Positions 62,374 through 64,000 of a stretch of DNA of 64,000 bases are shown piece after piece. Within the stretch, counting starts at the first letter, position 1. Every line of letters starts with the position of its first letter. Under the pieces are notes generated by a model, which was given only the letters and a program-made list of their open reading frames with translations, searched no databases and was not told the DNA's origin. The translations under genes were made by a program, and so were the position numbers. Location: positions 806,001-870,000 of the forward strand of contig JADNYV010000002.1 of NCBI GenBank assembly GCA_015501055.1, in the 5' to 3' direction. The stretch is from Mucidula mucida (Eukaryota; Basidiomycota; Agaricomycetes; Agaricales; Physalacriaceae).

Positions 62374-63873
62374 CTAAGCACGCCCGATTTCACTCTGCCA
62401 AGTGTGGGCCTTCTCGAATCCATTCCTTCCAATTTGATCTACAAGGAGCGTGAGTGTCTGAACGTACATAGTGTGGATCAATGCTCACAGTCATTACAAA
62501 CGGTCCATATTGGACGACAGATTGATCCTGCAGTTTTAAAAAATCAGCTTTTGGCCAAGTCTCCCGAGGCATTCCAACTTGCCAGAGGTTGTCCGGAGAC
62601 CTGTGCATTGTGGATATAAGAACTAAAAGAGTGTGCGAACGGAGCTATACTTACAAGGATGAACTCTGTGTTGTCAGCACCGGCTTTGAGTGCCACACCG
62701 GTTGAGTTCGGTTCGCTTGTCAGAGTTATGGTGTGGTAAGCTTCAGTGGGGGTACTATCGTCCCCAACGATAACAGAACCTTTCCAAACTGCCGAAAAGA
62801 GATTGGCTATAAGCCCCAGATGTGGCTAAAAGCACTCATTGTACACAAAGGCCGTCCAGCCAGAAGCTACAAGAGTGTATTAAGCGCTGTCCTGTCGACG
62901 TTGGGGATAGAATCTTACGCAGTTCTGGGAAGATCGCAGTCCCCGCCTTATCAAAAATGACGTGGAAGTACCAGCAGCCTCCCAGATGCCTCACAGGAGA
63001 CTCAACACCATATGTCTTGCCACGATAACTTTGATCCTGACTGGACCTCCTTCACCTTCAGGATATGCTGTTGGTATTCTGTGGAAGGCTTTATCAGAAT
63101 TATATCCAGCAAAGCCTTTTTCAGTACGCACTCAGATGGCCCTAATTCTTGATACGAGGGCTCCTGGGAGGGCTGTTACACACTATGAATAGACGCCATG
63201 TTACGACTTACGACCATCTTGAACTGTGCCAAGGAACAGAAGTCAGCGAGACGCCGCCGTATTATGAAAACACCAAACCTCTTTGGGCAGATCTATCCAA
63301 AGCTGGAGTCCTCGGGGATCAGGTGCGCCGTTGAGGTGTACAGGCATTTCTGCGTGCAGGATTCCTCGGCCCGCGACCATCCATTGAACACCTCCCGTTT
63401 CTACAACTCCACGGTCAGCGTATTAGACGCGTATGAAGCTTGGACTCTCACCCATTGTACCTTTGTGCCCTGCGGAATCTTCGTGCCGACTCGTTCTGCG
63501 TATAAACGATTAAAGTATTTATTTCGCGCAACTTGATTCGAACATACCCTTCAAGCATGTACGTGACGGTTGCTTGACCGCGGTGGGGATGGTCAGAAAA
63601 TCCCTACGAAGATTTTGAGTCAGGCTGCCTTGTGTATTGAGCGAATGGAAGACACACCGCGCCTTGCGAGACGTGAAAGTGATCAAGCATTAAGAAAGTG
63701 TCAAATTTCGAAGCGTCATAGACCCGATACTACGCCGAACCAGGGCCCCAGCACCCTGTTTAGAGTATGAGAAGGATAGGATACGAAGTCCCTTAAAATC
63801 AGACCTCTGCAGTTTCTACTGCTAGCACCTTCTTTGTGACATGTCGAGTGATAGAGGACAACGCGGCAGCCAT
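62374..63873 (-). CDS. pirin, iron-binding cupin protein
   Basis: Pirins are bicupin, iron-binding nuclear or cytosolic proteins, some with quercetinase activity. The start MAAALSSITRHVTKKVLAVE is at 63873. Exons give GAGALVRRSIGSMTLRNLT, MLDHFHVSQGA | GFSDHPHRGQATVTYMLEG (the HPHRG iron motif), and HEDSAGHKGTMG. Next are GGVQWMVAGRGILHAEMPVH, PRGLQLWIDLPKE, EPSYQELGPSE, GKTYGVESPVRHLGGCWYF and SGWTAFVYN. Then AYHTITLTSEPNSTGVALKA, GQPL | DQSVVQYGPFVMT and NGFEKAHTWQSEIGRA follow. The stop is at 62374. The GQPL|DQ junction uses a GC donor. Two frame breaks (ACACTTTC near 63685, and GTTATCGTGGC near 63030) each need one added base. All iron-ligand blocks are intact. Confidence 0.92.
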
Positions 63874-64000
63874 GGGAAGGTTGGTACGATCAAAGCTCAA
63901 GTTAGGGTAGACAAGGCAAGAGAGGGCAGTTATACACGAGAGGAGCAGAAAAGAGAATTTAAGCATGAACCATCTGAAGCAAGAGACGCTTAAATATTTA

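Overview
This window is nuclear DNA from a filamentous basidiomycete, most likely an Agaricomycete. The genes are split by many introns of about 50-60 bases, intergenic spaces are short, and both strands are used. The protein set is eukaryotic and fungal: a Zn2Cys6 regulator, SHR3, SEC66, a PTR2 peptide transporter, a GMC oxidoreductase and several basidiomycete-type unknown proteins. I see no rRNA, no complete tRNA, no CRISPR and no prokaryotic features.

Layout. 1-8.5 kb: the 3' part of a LETM1/MDM38 gene, the divergent pair SHR3 / RsfS-like mitochondrial protein, a small unknown protein, a proline-rich unknown protein, and a divergent cytosolic HSP70. 8.8-12 kb: a secreted PhoD-type phosphatase on the minus strand, preceded by a 1.3 kb intergenic stretch. 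13-19 kb: a Zn2Cys6 transcription factor and a TBC Rab-GAP. 19.5-23.2 kb: a GMC oxidoreductase in two complementary, oppositely oriented pieces, with two inverted-repeat elements (MITE-like) between them. 23-30 kb: an SPF45-type splicing factor and DDB1, divergent across 75 bp. 30-37.6 kb: a PTR2 peptide transporter, a PP2A B56 subunit and an unknown glycine/proline-rich protein. 37.8-45.5 kb: citrate synthase, SEC66 and a USP7/UBP15 deubiquitinase. 46-54 kb: a candidate 69-residue protein, a long disordered R/E/S/P-rich protein, the DNA primase large subunit and phosphatidylserine synthase. 55-64 kb: a RhoGEF, a lysine-methyltransferase-like protein, a 1.8 kb gene-free stretch, a 2-oxoglutarate/Fe(II) oxygenase and a pirin.

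Most of these are unlinked housekeeping genes, and I do not see an operon-like or clustered novel system. The notable items are the split GMC gene with its two neighbouring MITE-like elements, a small TATA-driven two-exon gene candidate, and a pervasive pattern of single-base losses in otherwise conserved coding exons. HSP70 alone has five. Such losses recur in at least ten further genes, mostly in short homopolymers, and look like uncorrected consensus errors of a long-read assembly rather than biology. Exon-level gene models here should be read with that in mind.
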